In this document: one piece after another, positions 52,595 to 60,625 of the stretch | How positions within the stretch are numbered: position 1 is the stretch's first letter | Layout: every line of letters starts with the position of its first letter | DNA from: Methanospirillum stamsii | GTDB taxonomy: Archaea; Halobacteriota; Methanomicrobia; Methanomicrobiales; Methanospirillaceae | Length of the DNA: 64,000 bases | Direction: 5' to 3' | Assembly (NCBI RefSeq): GCF_046244385.1 | Contig: NZ_CP176366.1 | Coordinates: 3,782,001-3,846,000 of the forward strand | Notes under the pieces: generated by a model | What the model saw: only the letters and a program-made list of their open reading frames with translations | Told to the model about the DNA's origin: nothing | Database searches by the model: none | Made by a program: the position numbers and the translations under genes

Positions 52595-53031
52595 ATGGAA
52601 GGCGATGGAAAAAAACTCATCCGGAACAGCACTGCTGATTTTCTAATCTTCACTCTGGAATCAGGAGAAAGGAGCAATGAAGTCAGGTATGAGGATGAGA
52701 CGATATGGCTGAGCCAGAAGATGATGGCCCTCCTCTTTGATGTTGCCCAACCAACCATCAGCGAACATCTGAATAGTATCTTTGAGAGAGGAGAACTCAA
52801 CCGGGAGACAACTTATCGGAAATTCCGATTAGTTCAACGGGAGGGAAACCGAGACGTATCCCGAAAAATCGACTACTATAACCTTGACGCGGTCATTTCA
52901 GTCGGATACCGCTCAATTCTATCCATGCAACCCAGTTTAGACGGTGGACAACCCGGATATTCAGACATTTTACAAACGTAATTACTGCGTATCAGAAAGG
53001 AAACAATATTGCCATTTACTCTTCAAAATAA
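52595..53031 (+). pseudogene. RhuM-family protein gene with a frameshift
   Basis: The first 106 codons read as RhuM/Fic-associated family: N-S-T-A-D-F-L-I-F-T, D-E-T-I-W-L-S-Q-K-M-M-A-L-L-F, T-I-S-E-H-L, I-D-Y-Y-N-L-D-A-V-I-S-V-G-Y-R. One base is missing just after 52912; read in the other frame the family motif continues as N-S-I-H-A-T-Q-F-R-R-W-T-T-R to the stop at 53029-53031, where the family protein would normally go on. The frame as it stands ends at 52981. It is thus frameshifted and also truncated at its 3' end, exactly in the 20-base direct repeat. Confidence 0.82.
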
Positions 53032-53032
53032 T
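53013..53032. repeat. 20-base direct repeat, copy 2
   Basis: Identical to 51343-51362. It contains the last codons of the Mrr gene on the minus strand and the restored-frame end of the RhuM pseudogene on the plus strand. Confidence 0.7.
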
Positions 53033-53925
53033 CCATGTCAATTTTCTTTACAATATATCGTGATTCTTCTGACACCCCGACATTATGATCTATCATAAGC
53101 TCTGTCAGTGTTTCCCCGTCAATGAGCACAACTTTCTGTTCAATCCGCTGGACATATTCCAATGCCTCTTTTGAGAACCGGGAGGTTGTGATAAACACCC
53201 CTTTTCGTGCACGATTACCGGCAAGACTACCAACAAATGCCTGTATTTCGGGTCTTCCAACAGTATTCTGCCATCTTTTGGCCTGAATACAAACCGTATC
53301 CAGTCCTAACTTATCCTCTTTAATAATCCCATCAATTCCATCATCACCGGATCTTCCTACCCTTTCACCTGCTTCACTCCTTGACCCCCCATAACCCATA
53401 GCAACCAGAAGATCAACGACCAACCTCTCAAAAAATTCCGGTGAACTACTGAATACCTGGGATAACAGTTCATGAGCTAATTTATTTCGTAAATCCTGAT
53501 AACTATTTTCGAGTATTTCCTGAGGGGTCAGTTCATTTTCCAAAGAATCCGGGCGTTCCTCGAATGATGACTGATTATCAGATTTAAAGCCTTGAAACTC
53601 TAGAAATTCAGGAAATTGCTTTAAAAATTGTTGATCTATGTGACCGGGATTCTGACTGAGGACTGATAATCCCCGTTCAGTAATCCTCACCTTTCCTCGT
53701 GACGGAGTTGTAACCAGTCCTGCTTTTTATATATGTTTTAGCCCAGCCAACACGGTTATCAAAGGTTGACTGAACTCCACTCGGTAGTTTTTGGTTTAAT
53801 TCTTCTTCAGAAAGCTGAAATGAAGATGCAATTAGTTTATAGATATCCTGATTGGAGTGTTCATTACCATCTTTTACTGCCAACAGGACCGGAAGCATGA
53901 ATGCCTGATAATCAGGAATTGCCAT
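53016..53925 (-). pseudogene. mrr: Mrr-type restriction endonuclease gene split by a frameshift
   Basis: Two overlapping frames make up one Mrr protein. 53677-53925 has the N-terminal Mrr domain (A-I-P-D-Y-Q-A-F-M-L-P-V-L, then S-T-F-D-N-R-V-G-W-A-K-T-Y-I-K); 53016-53690 has the linker (R-I-T-E-R-G-L) and the PD-(D/E)xK domain (D-D-G-I-D-G-I-I with Q-A-K-R-W as the metal site). One base lost in the T-run 53724-53728 (plus strand) splits them; restored, the joint would read Y-I-K-K-A-G-L-V. Mrr cuts methylated foreign DNA. The catalytic part may still be made from a downstream start, but the DNA-recognition half would be missing. Confidence 0.85.
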
Positions 53926-53945
53926 AGTCTTAAGTGATATTTTTC

Positions 53946-54030
53946 TTAAAGCTCCATAAGTGATTCGATATTAGTCTCCATAAACAAAGCAGCCTGCTTC
54001 TTTGGCCATGGTCGGATCATCTGACCGGAT
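53946..54030 (-). pseudogene. Repeated gene end, copy 1 (remnant of the 56904-57212 gene)
   Basis: On the minus strand the sequence reads S-G-Q-M-I-R-P-W-P-K-K-Q-A-A-L-F, then diverges and stops at 53946. This matches the end of the intact gene at 56904-57212 (V-M-I-R-D-W-P-K-K-K-A-A-L-F). The core 53980-54029 aligns base by base with 55900-55949 and 56920-56969. It directly follows the stop of the TOPRIM-like gene. Confidence 0.8.
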
Positions 54031-54492
54031 TTAAGCATTATCGATTATCCATTTTCTCAATGTCATCAATTCATTGTCTTTTTGTGCCAGAGAATGAATG
54101 AATTTCTGAAACCCGGATTTATCTTCATAATGAGGGATTGAATGAAGAGTATTAGGATCCCGTGGAAGACCAAATTCACCAGGATCTATCTTTTGGGCTT
54201 TTGCCCACTTATAAAACCAATCTTCAAGTCTTGGTGATATCTGAATGATAAATGAACCATTTTTCATCTCCATTAAAATCAAATCACCACATCTTTCAAT
54301 AATATTTGCTGAAGATAAAATACCTGGTTGATTGCTATCGGGATCTTCATCGATCATACCAATGGTTCCGGAATTATTCACAACGAAATTAATGACCTTC
54401 CCTTTATTTCCCTGATGTTTACAATTTTTTCTCCGAGCACCAAAAACCTTGTGTACAAGATGGGTATCCGGATTACATTCCGTTGCAATCAC
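54031..54492 (-). CDS. TOPRIM-like partner of the AAA ATPase
   Basis: 153 residues, overlapping the upstream ATPase gene by four bases. The N terminus M-I-A-T-E-C-N-P-D-T-H-L (Glu5) and G-M-I-D-E-D-P-D-S (Asp48, Asp50) have the order of TOPRIM metal ligands: Glu, then D-x-D. A later P-R-L-E-D-W-F-Y and H-S-I-P-H-Y-E-D-K-S-G-F are typical of small TOPRIM-like proteins encoded beside AAA ATPases. Together they look like a split OLD-type nuclease. The assignment rests on motifs, so the nuclease activity is inference. Confidence 0.7.
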   Translation of the reverse strand: MIATECNPDTHLVHKVFGARRKNCKHQGNKGKVINFVVNNSGTIGMIDEDPDSNQPGILSSANIIERCGDLILMEMKNGSFIIQISPRLEDWFYKWAKAQKIDPGEFGLPRDPNTLHSIPHYEDKSGFQKFIHSLAQKDNELMTLRKWIIDNA

Positions 54493-55610
54493 TCATTACT
54501 CTCCAGAAAAGAATCCAGGTCAAAAAAGGGATCAGTACAAATCATTTCAGAGATCTGATCCGGACCAAGCTGCGTCACCTGAGTTTCTCCATCGTTTCTG
54601 GTGACAATATTTACTGCAATATCTTCCTTTCTGACTTTTTCAATTAATGTGGAAAGGAGATATTGGTTATGAGTAACAATGAAAAACTGGTTACTCGTAT
54701 CAAGCCAGATTTGCTCGGCAAGGTATTTCGTATAATAGGGAAATGTGTGAGATTCAGGCTCCTCAAAGATAAGTGTGGCATTTTTCTGAGAAGCTATTGC
54801 TATCGTGTAAAAAGCAACATGTCGCAAAGTATCTGAAGAAATGCGGTACGGATAGGTATAGACAATATTGTCCTCTTCCTGCTGGAATTCGAACTTATTT
54901 TCTCCGGGTTTCAGAACGAATTTAAATTCGTTGGATGAAAAGAGTTCCTTCATAATTTCCAAACATTTTTTGTCGTACATGACAACAGAAAAGAGGTTTT
55001 GTCCATATGGTGACTTGAGCGGAGCATTCGACGAATCAGGGAATTGAAACAGATCAACAAATTTGTAAAAGAATATTGAATTTAACTCCTGGACACGGTT
55101 TATTTCATTTTTCACCCTACCGGATGAACTAAATATTGATACTTCTCTTCCAATACCTGACTTCTCAATCTCATCCTCATCACTGCCTTGACGATGAATA
55201 ACTTTACATTCATCACCACTCATGGTGATCGTAACATTCTGAATGCGGGAATGGGCAATAGAGTTTGAAGAATCACGAAGAGATATTGAAACAGGATTAT
55301 CTATCTGATATTTAAAGAAGAGATTTTGCATCTTCTCAAACCTGACATATGAGGATATTTCCTGTATTTGATGAACTTCAAATGTTTCTTGTTTTTCCGG
55401 AGGATATGAGGGAAAACCTGAAGGATCGTTTAATATGTGTGATTTATTTTTTTTATAGTCACTCTGACCACAAAAGCTCAATATCCCTAAAGCTTCCAGT
55501 ATATTTGATTTACCAGTATTTGGTTCTCCAAGAAAGATGTTTACCTTTCTGCATTTGAGATCCAGTTTCTTGATTGACTTAAAATTTTCAATTGATAAAT
55601 CTGATATCAT
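54489..55610 (-). CDS. AAA-family ATPase of the OLD/SMC-like type
   Basis: 373 residues. Walker A G-E-P-N-T-G-K-S-N-I-L-E-A-L-G is at about residues 29-43 in the usual OLD/AAA15 context (I-E-N-F-K-S-I-K-K-L). Walker B is L-I-F-E-E-P-E-S-H-T-F and the switch is V-T-H-N-Q-Y-L-L. The middle is a divergent helical arm. No TOPRIM domain is fused at the C terminus; that role may belong to the coupled small gene downstream. Such pairs occur in anti-phage systems such as PARIS or split OLD. The start is 4 bases after the clipped HicB-like gene. Confidence 0.85.
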   Translation of the reverse strand: MISDLSIENFKSIKKLDLKCRKVNIFLGEPNTGKSNILEALGILSFCGQSDYKKNKSHILNDPSGFPSYPPEKQETFEVHQIQEISSYVRFEKMQNLFFKYQIDNPVSISLRDSSNSIAHSRIQNVTITMSGDECKVIHRQGSDEDEIEKSGIGREVSIFSSSGRVKNEINRVQELNSIFFYKFVDLFQFPDSSNAPLKSPYGQNLFSVVMYDKKCLEIMKELFSSNEFKFVLKPGENKFEFQQEEDNIVYTYPYRISSDTLRHVAFYTIAIASQKNATLIFEEPESHTFPYYTKYLAEQIWLDTSNQFFIVTHNQYLLSTLIEKVRKEDIAVNIVTRNDGETQVTQLGPDQISEMICTDPFFDLDSFLESNE

Positions 55611-55614
55611 ATCT

Positions 55615-55809
55615 TTAGTATCTAATCATCGGGGAGTAATTATTATCATCAAAGTGGCAATTAACAGCATCTTTGACCATTTCTCTGATTTCATCCACAG
55701 AATCTACCAGGGTATATGAATGACCAATGGATCTGGTACTATTACCCCCTTCTTCCGCTTCTTCTACTAAAAATAATATTTTAGTATTTTGTGGATGAAC
55801 CACTATCAT
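55615..55809 (-). CDS. HicB-like antitoxin-type protein, probably clipped at the C terminus
   Basis: 64 residues: L-F-L-V-E-E-A-E-E-G-G, then S-I-G-H-S-Y-T, V-D-E-I-R-E-M-V-K-D-A-V-N-C-H-F. This is the HicB-like partial RNase-H fold seen in many archaea and cyanobacteria, normally about 75 residues and ending with a strand after M-I-R-L. Here it stops right after M-I-R-Y, four bases before the ATPase gene. It may be a working short version or a gene cut when the ATPase cassette arrived. No HicA partner is adjacent. Confidence 0.72.
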   Translation of the reverse strand: MIVVHPQNTKILFLVEEAEEGGNSTRSIGHSYTLVDSVDEIREMVKDAVNCHFDDNNYSPMIRY

Positions 55810-55883
55810 ATCATGCTATAGTATGATAAAAGATAAGTATTTTTCAGTATTATGCTGATTTCAGAATATAAAACTGAATTTTT

Positions 55884-56020
55884 TTATCTCTCCTCCCGGA
55901 CAAACAACGCAGCCTTCTTCTTTGGCCAGCCCCGGATCATCTGACCGGACTCAGGGGGTTTTAAGTTCAGGAGCGATAAATCCTTCAGGACCAGGAGAAC
56001 ATCACAAATAATAACTGACC
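55884..56020 (-). pseudogene. Repeated gene end, copy 2 (remnant of the 56904-57212 gene)
   Basis: The minus strand reads H-V-I-R-S-V-I-I-C-D-V-L-L-V-L, then L-L-N-L-K-P-P-E-S-G-Q-M-I-R-G-W-P-K-K-K-A-A-L-F-V and stops at 55884. This matches the C-terminal half of the intact gene at 56904-57212 with about 20 residues lost in the middle. The end, including the stop and seven bases after it, is nearly identical to copy 3. It separates the ATPase cassette from the HEPN-MNT pair. Confidence 0.82.
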
Positions 56021-56038
56021 GGATTACATGTATGGATA

Positions 56039-56407
56039 TTATGCTTCAGCCGGATCTGGATGTGAAAAACAGATCGTGTCCGGATGCATGATAATACCAC
56101 CCCGGATAAATTCCATCCGGATAGACTGTTCATTATTATATTCTTCCTTTGTCAGAGGAATAACATCAAAAGGAATATGATATTTCTGTACAGTTTTTAC
56201 AATATGTTTACCAAGCATATGAAAGCGTTTTGAGAATTCACATCCCTGAAATTTATCAGATACAATGGCAATATCAATATCACTCTGATCTGTTGCTGTT
56301 CCGGTTGAATATGAACCAAATAAGATAACAGGATTTACCTGGAGGCCTGATTTTTCAAGTTCCTGTATAAAAAACTGAATTATCTGAGTAATTCTGTCTT
56401 GATCCAT
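56039..56407 (-). CDS. MNT-type nucleotidyltransferase (antitoxin of HEPN-MNT)
   Basis: 122 residues. The minimal nucleotidyltransferase site is complete: G-S-Y-S-T-G at 31-36 and S-D-I-D-I-A at 42-47 (Asp43, Asp45), with a third acidic residue in F-D-V-I-P. In the HepT-MntA system the enzyme neutralises the toxin by adding AMP. It overlaps the HEPN gene by 28 bases, which fits strict coupling. Confidence 0.9.
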   Translation of the reverse strand: MDQDRITQIIQFFIQELEKSGLQVNPVILFGSYSTGTATDQSDIDIAIVSDKFQGCEFSKRFHMLGKHIVKTVQKYHIPFDVIPLTKEEYNNEQSIRMEFIRGGIIMHPDTICFSHPDPAEA

Positions 56408-56766
56408 GTAAACACCAGTTTTGCTCTTTGAAGTGTTGAATAAACTCTCTCGGGAGGTAAATCTCGCAGCGTATTATCAAGGTCCGGTGGATACCTCGCT
56501 TCAACACCCATCCCTTCTAATTCTTCGAGTAACGAGAAATCAGGTTCTGATATATCTAATGACAGCTCACCAGCGAAAAAAAGGAGACTATGTGTCTTTG
56601 GAGGGGTCTTCTTTTTTAATTTAACATAATATGCCTTCAAAATTTTTTCAAGGGCCAGATGAATAGTAAATGTAGCATGTGCTGGGAGATTACTTTCAAG
56701 CATCCGCTCTGCTGCACTAAGGTCATATTCTGCTTGCTTTAACCATTCCTCTGAATTAGTTTTCAT
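56380..56766 (-). CDS. HEPN-domain protein (toxin of HEPN-MNT)
   Basis: 128 residues, all-helical. HEPN features are W-L-K-Q-A-E-Y-D-L-S-A-A near the start, L-A-L-E-K-I-L-K-A-Y-Y, P-P-K-T-H-S-L-L-F-F and the late A-R-Y-P-P-D. HEPN toxins cut RNA; the exact active-site pair is not obvious here. It is the upstream member of the operon with the MNT gene. The pair fills the interval between repeated gene ends 2 and 3. Confidence 0.88.
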   Translation of the reverse strand: MKTNSEEWLKQAEYDLSAAERMLESNLPAHATFTIHLALEKILKAYYVKLKKKTPPKTHSLLFFAGELSLDISEPDFSLLEELEGMGVEARYPPDLDNTLRDLPPERVYSTLQRAKLVFTWIKTELLR

Positions 56767-56903
56767 TATATCTAATATTTAATAAATTTTGATGTAAACA
56801 CAGATGAACGGGGATTCCAGATTTTTTATTCATATTCTGTTATTTGTAATATACATCTCCCTTTAACCCTTTATACTATATCATAAAAAAATTGGTGATT
56901 AAT

Positions 56904-57212
56904 TTATCTCTCCTCCCGGATAAACAAAGCAGCCTTCTTCTTTGGCCAGTCACGTATCATCACCCGGACCTGTTTTACGAGTACCACATACCTCCCGGAG
57001 ATAATAATCCGATTCCCGGACTCCGAGAGTTCCAAATCCGGAACCAAAAGACCATTCAGGACCAGGAGAAGATCACTTGCTTGAATATTCCGGATAACTC
57101 CATGACCATCCAGGATAACCTCACATGATCTATTTTCACCCGGACGAAGTCTTCCGACCTTTTCATACCTGACCGGAGGTCTCGGATGTTCTGCAGTAAC
57201 AACGAATTTCAT
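56904..57212 (-). CDS. 102-residue protein of the replication operon; its 3' end is repeated downstream
   Basis: ATG 57212 lies five bases after the stop of the PrimPol gene. The protein is basic and beta-rich: M-K-F-V-V-T-A-E-H-P-R-P-P at the N terminus, V-I-L-D-G-H-G-V-I-R, D-L-L-L-V-L-N-G-L-L-V, and a conserved tail V-R-V-M-I-R-D-W-P-K-K-K-A-A-L-F. I do not recognise the family. Two decayed copies of its 3' part (55884-56020 and 53946-54030) bracket defence cassettes, so this gene end seems to act as the insertion point. It probably binds nucleic acid or the primase. Confidence 0.72.
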   Translation of the reverse strand: MKFVVTAEHPRPPVRYEKVGRLRPGENRSCEVILDGHGVIRNIQASDLLLVLNGLLVPDLELSESGNRIIISGRYVVLVKQVRVMIRDWPKKKAALFIREER

Positions 57213-57216
57213 CAGG

Positions 57217-60200
57217 TTACACCCTCTCTCGTCCCTTTTCCCGGGAATAACAGAGATCACAGATGCCGGTTTTCGTATCAGGATCATACCAGGACACTCC
57301 TCCGAGACCACAGACTTTGCACCGGCCATAGTCCTTATCTGCCCGGACCATCCCTGAAACATTGACCGTTCCGGGAATAGTCACATATGACAGACTGATT
57401 CGTGCAACCGCCTTTGAATAACACCGCTCACAGATAACATGGGGATTTTGCTCTTCATCTTTCATCAGGGCAGACTTTTCGATATACATCACCCATTTCC
57501 CTCCACAGACAGTACAGGGGCCTTTCTTTACACCGGAGAGTTTAACGAATCCTTCCGGATCGATGGCAGAGATGGCAAGCATCGGATTACCGGAGGGCGG
57601 GAGATCTCCCCGGAGGCGGGAAGAAGTACATACCTCCCGCCCGTCGATTTTCTTCTCCGATTCAGAAATCACGGATGATCCTTTTGTTGTACCCTCTTCT
57701 GAAGTGCTGAGGGCGGGAGCAAAATCCACAGGAGTATGAGAACTAGCCGGCAGGTTAGGGTAACATACACTCTCATTCTCCCGCCCTAAGGTATTATTAA
57801 AAAAATTATTTTTATTATAAGGAGTATTTATGGATTCTATTCCCGAATCATTCAGATCCGACAGGGCGGGAACTCCCGCCCTTAATTGATCCTCTCCCGC
57901 CTTCCCGCCCTCTCCTCCATCATGACCATCCGGAAAATTTCCCCGATCCCCGCCAGACGGAGAATTATCAAGCCAGCAACCACTACCGGATATCCAGTTC
58001 TGGTACACCTCATCATCCCAGACAAAACACATACACCGTCTTCTTGTCCGGCCTTCATCCTCAACACTGGTCCTATCAAGATACGATATCGCCGGACATT
58101 TCTCAAGCAGCCCTGAATAACTCTTCCCATAACTATTGTACCCGCAGATGTGTTTCCTGATGGTCTGCTCAGCCGATCCGGTGACTTTAGAGAGTTCTGC
58201 AACGGTCCATTCCTGTCTGCCACTCCTTAAAACCTTGATAAGGGCCGACTCACTTCTGGTCAGTTTGGTAATCTGACTTCCGCATTCACCGTTGAGTGCG
58301 GTATACATCCTGCAGGCATACTCAAAATCATCCATATTTGCATAAATGACCGTAAATCCATCTCTTTCCATCCGCTCACGCTGAAACTGATGGAGGCATG
58401 CAATCGACTTTATCAGGTCAAGAAGCATTCCGGGATTTCTCCGGTTTGTTGAGGATGAAAACCGGATTTTTCTGGCATATGGAATGACCACGTACACCGG
58501 TGACAACAGATCCCAGATCTGATGGCATATCAGGACTTCATCCCGGGAAATGGATGCATCATCCGGAAGACACTCGGCACAGGCCAGTTCTCGTGCAAGC
58601 ACTTTTTCATCCTGTTCATGACTGTCATCAATCCAGCAGGTAAGCATTCGGTTCCAGACCTGGTCATCACCAGTCCCTTCCATCTTTGCAACCCACCAGA
58701 CACACCGCTGCGGAATAATACAGACCTGCCCTTTTCTATCCTTATTCACCGTCCGGTACACAAACGGCTTTTTAAATGAGGTGGTAACCCCTTTCAATGT
58801 CTCCTGCATAGGTTCAGATAGAGAAACATCATCAAGGCAGATTGCAGTCCCACTTTTTAGATCTTCTACATAAAAGAGGGCCTTATCACTCATCCGGCCA
58901 TCAAGACGAGAATCCGGAGGGATATGCCGGATCATCGTGTCAAATGCATGACTCTTTCCTTTTCCGGAATCTCCGGTAACAAGAACATGAAGACCGTTTG
59001 AATTCACCACCGACCGGGAAGCAAATGACATGATCAGGCATTGAGCAACGACCGTGTCTCCTTCATGATCTTTCGCAAAAGAATCCAGGATATAATCTAC
59101 CGGATTTCCGGATTTCAAGATACCAGATGCAGCCTCTGCATGTTCACCTGTTTTGATGGGAACATCAGTCTCAATATCAGTTGCCGTATCAGCATCAGTA
59201 CCAGTATTAGTATCAGTAACAGTATCAGTACGGTCAGGGACTTTTGGAATATTCCCATAAAATTCCGCCTTTGCCTGTGCCCGGTCCCGTGCCATCTGTT
59301 TTAATCGTTGCTCTGGATCTCGCTTTTTTCCGGAAGATGGACCTTCAAACTTCTGGCGAAGTTCCTGCCACCTTTGCATTCCTCCACCGCATGAGTTATG
59401 ATGACATCCGGCAAAAATTGCCCCGGATTCAAACTGGATGGCATATGCCCCGTCCTTATGGGCGGATGAGAACGGGCATTCATCAAGAATAAAGAGCCTT
59501 CCATCGGAAAATTCCTTTTCCCGAAAGGAGAGATCATATGTCCGGAGCCATGAACCAAGATCGTTGACCTGGGTTCCTTTCTTCCGGACATCAGATGATC
59601 TCTCCTCTCCTAATGCCGGCGAAAGAAGGGAAGAAAGAGAGAAAAGAAGCTCCTTTGACACTACCCTGACCTCATCCGGAAGCGAGATGATTTCAGATCT
59701 CCGGTGTGGACGCTCCGTTGTTGAATCACCTTTTCGGGAGACCGTTCCATAGAGTTTCCATATCCGGGCAGCATTCGAGACAGATGTGTCAATATCCGAA
59801 TCATCATCGGAAAAGAAGGTTTTGAGAACCAAAAGACAGTTTTTGACAAGGGTCAGACTTTCTGCATCGCTAGGAAGGGAGACCCGGTACAGGAGATGGG
59901 CACCGTTTCCTGAATCGGCTAAAACCGGTTCAGGCCAGCCAAGTTCAGAGAGAAATCCCCTGATCTTTTCTGCCTTTATCGCCGCCAGAGAATGTTCATT
60001 GTCGGTTGAGGAGATCCCGGAGATCCGTTTTGGATCGATGTCAATAGGAAACCACCGTCTGTTAATGATATCATCATCGGAGGTTGTCTTATCAGACTTC
60101 CCAAGTCTCATCTCTATCCGGTTTGACCGTCGTGCAAGCAGGTCCGGATTTATCTCGTTGAGGGTTACGTAAATACCGCTGTATTCAGGATCGCTATCGA

Positions 60201-60345
60201 GGATCTGCACTTTTTCAGCAAGTTTTGCATAATCAGTAAAGTATCCGGATGAAACAGCGTTCTTTCGAAATGCCCTGACTTCAACGACCTGTCCGGGTGC
60301 AAACAGGATTTCACAGTTCTTTCTGATTGTATCAGCATGAGACAT
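57217..60345 (-). CDS. PrimPol-helicase replication protein with zinc ribbons
   Basis: 1042 residues from ATG 60345 (GGGAG 9 bases upstream). Residues about 80-230 form an AEP primase-polymerase domain: F-P-I-D-I-D-P (metal D-x-D), S-G-N-G-A-H-L-L-Y and R-I-W-K-L-Y-G-T. A Cys/His segment (G-C-H-H-N-S-C) follows. A linker (about 370-400) alternates Asp and Thr. Residues about 450-600 are an ATPase: V-T-G-D-S-G-K-G-K-S-H-A-F and A-I-C-L-D-D-V. The C terminus carries two zinc-ribbon sets (C-T-V-C-G-G, C-E-R-C and C-K-V-C-G, C-D-L-C). This is the layout of plasmid or virus-like replicon proteins, so the island contains an integrated replicon or its remains. Confidence 0.83.
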   Translation of the reverse strand: MSHADTIRKNCEILFAPGQVVEVRAFRKNAVSSGYFTDYAKLAEKVQILDSDPEYSGIYVTLNEINPDLLARRSNRIEMRLGKSDKTTSDDDIINRRWFPIDIDPKRISGISSTDNEHSLAAIKAEKIRGFLSELGWPEPVLADSGNGAHLLYRVSLPSDAESLTLVKNCLLVLKTFFSDDDSDIDTSVSNAARIWKLYGTVSRKGDSTTERPHRRSEIISLPDEVRVVSKELLFSLSSLLSPALGEERSSDVRKKGTQVNDLGSWLRTYDLSFREKEFSDGRLFILDECPFSSAHKDGAYAIQFESGAIFAGCHHNSCGGGMQRWQELRQKFEGPSSGKKRDPEQRLKQMARDRAQAKAEFYGNIPKVPDRTDTVTDTNTGTDADTATDIETDVPIKTGEHAEAASGILKSGNPVDYILDSFAKDHEGDTVVAQCLIMSFASRSVVNSNGLHVLVTGDSGKGKSHAFDTMIRHIPPDSRLDGRMSDKALFYVEDLKSGTAICLDDVSLSEPMQETLKGVTTSFKKPFVYRTVNKDRKGQVCIIPQRCVWWVAKMEGTGDDQVWNRMLTCWIDDSHEQDEKVLARELACAECLPDDASISRDEVLICHQIWDLLSPVYVVIPYARKIRFSSSTNRRNPGMLLDLIKSIACLHQFQRERMERDGFTVIYANMDDFEYACRMYTALNGECGSQITKLTRSESALIKVLRSGRQEWTVAELSKVTGSAEQTIRKHICGYNSYGKSYSGLLEKCPAISYLDRTSVEDEGRTRRRCMCFVWDDEVYQNWISGSGCWLDNSPSGGDRGNFPDGHDGGEGGKAGEDQLRAGVPALSDLNDSGIESINTPYNKNNFFNNTLGRENESVCYPNLPASSHTPVDFAPALSTSEEGTTKGSSVISESEKKIDGREVCTSSRLRGDLPPSGNPMLAISAIDPEGFVKLSGVKKGPCTVCGGKWVMYIEKSALMKDEEQNPHVICERCYSKAVARISLSYVTIPGTVNVSGMVRADKDYGRCKVCGLGGVSWYDPDTKTGICDLCYSREKGRERV

Positions 60346-60625
60346 GCTCAATCTCCCGGAAAACAGCCGGATACTCAAACCGGATGGTCCATGCTGTGAT
60401 GAGACATGGATTTTTTAAACTGCTGCCCCAGGCTGAAAAATGACAATTCATTACCGAGCCAATGACTCTTCGCCTGGATAGCGATGTTGCAGAGGAGAGA
60501 TAGGGATACAGATAGGGCCTTTTCTGGATTTCATCCTCTATCATCCGGCGAGAAATCACTGAATGAGGCTGAATGGTCAGCGAACAGGCGGCAAACAGCA
60601 CCTCGTCTGATAATTCTGTCTTCAT
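60332..60625 (-). CDS. Hypothetical 97-residue protein of the replication operon
   Basis: ATG 60625 overlaps the stop of the upstream gene (ATGA) and the 3' end overlaps the PrimPol start by 14 bases, so it is embedded in the operon. The sequence M-K-T-E-L-S-D-E-V-L-F-A-A is followed by a helix with R-R-M-I-E-D-E-I-Q-K-R and S-L-S-R-R-R-V-I-G, like a small winged-helix or adaptor. No family is recognised. Confidence 0.6.
   Translation of the reverse strand: MKTELSDEVLFAACSLTIQPHSVISRRMIEDEIQKRPYLYPYLSSATSLSRRRVIGSVMNCHFSAWGSSLKNPCLITAWTIRFEYPAVFREIEHVSC

Noticed and set aside
59155..59240. GTATCA-like repeats considered as a CRISPR or iteron array
   Set aside because: The units are short, imperfect and in frame, encoding an Asp/Thr linker inside the PrimPol protein.
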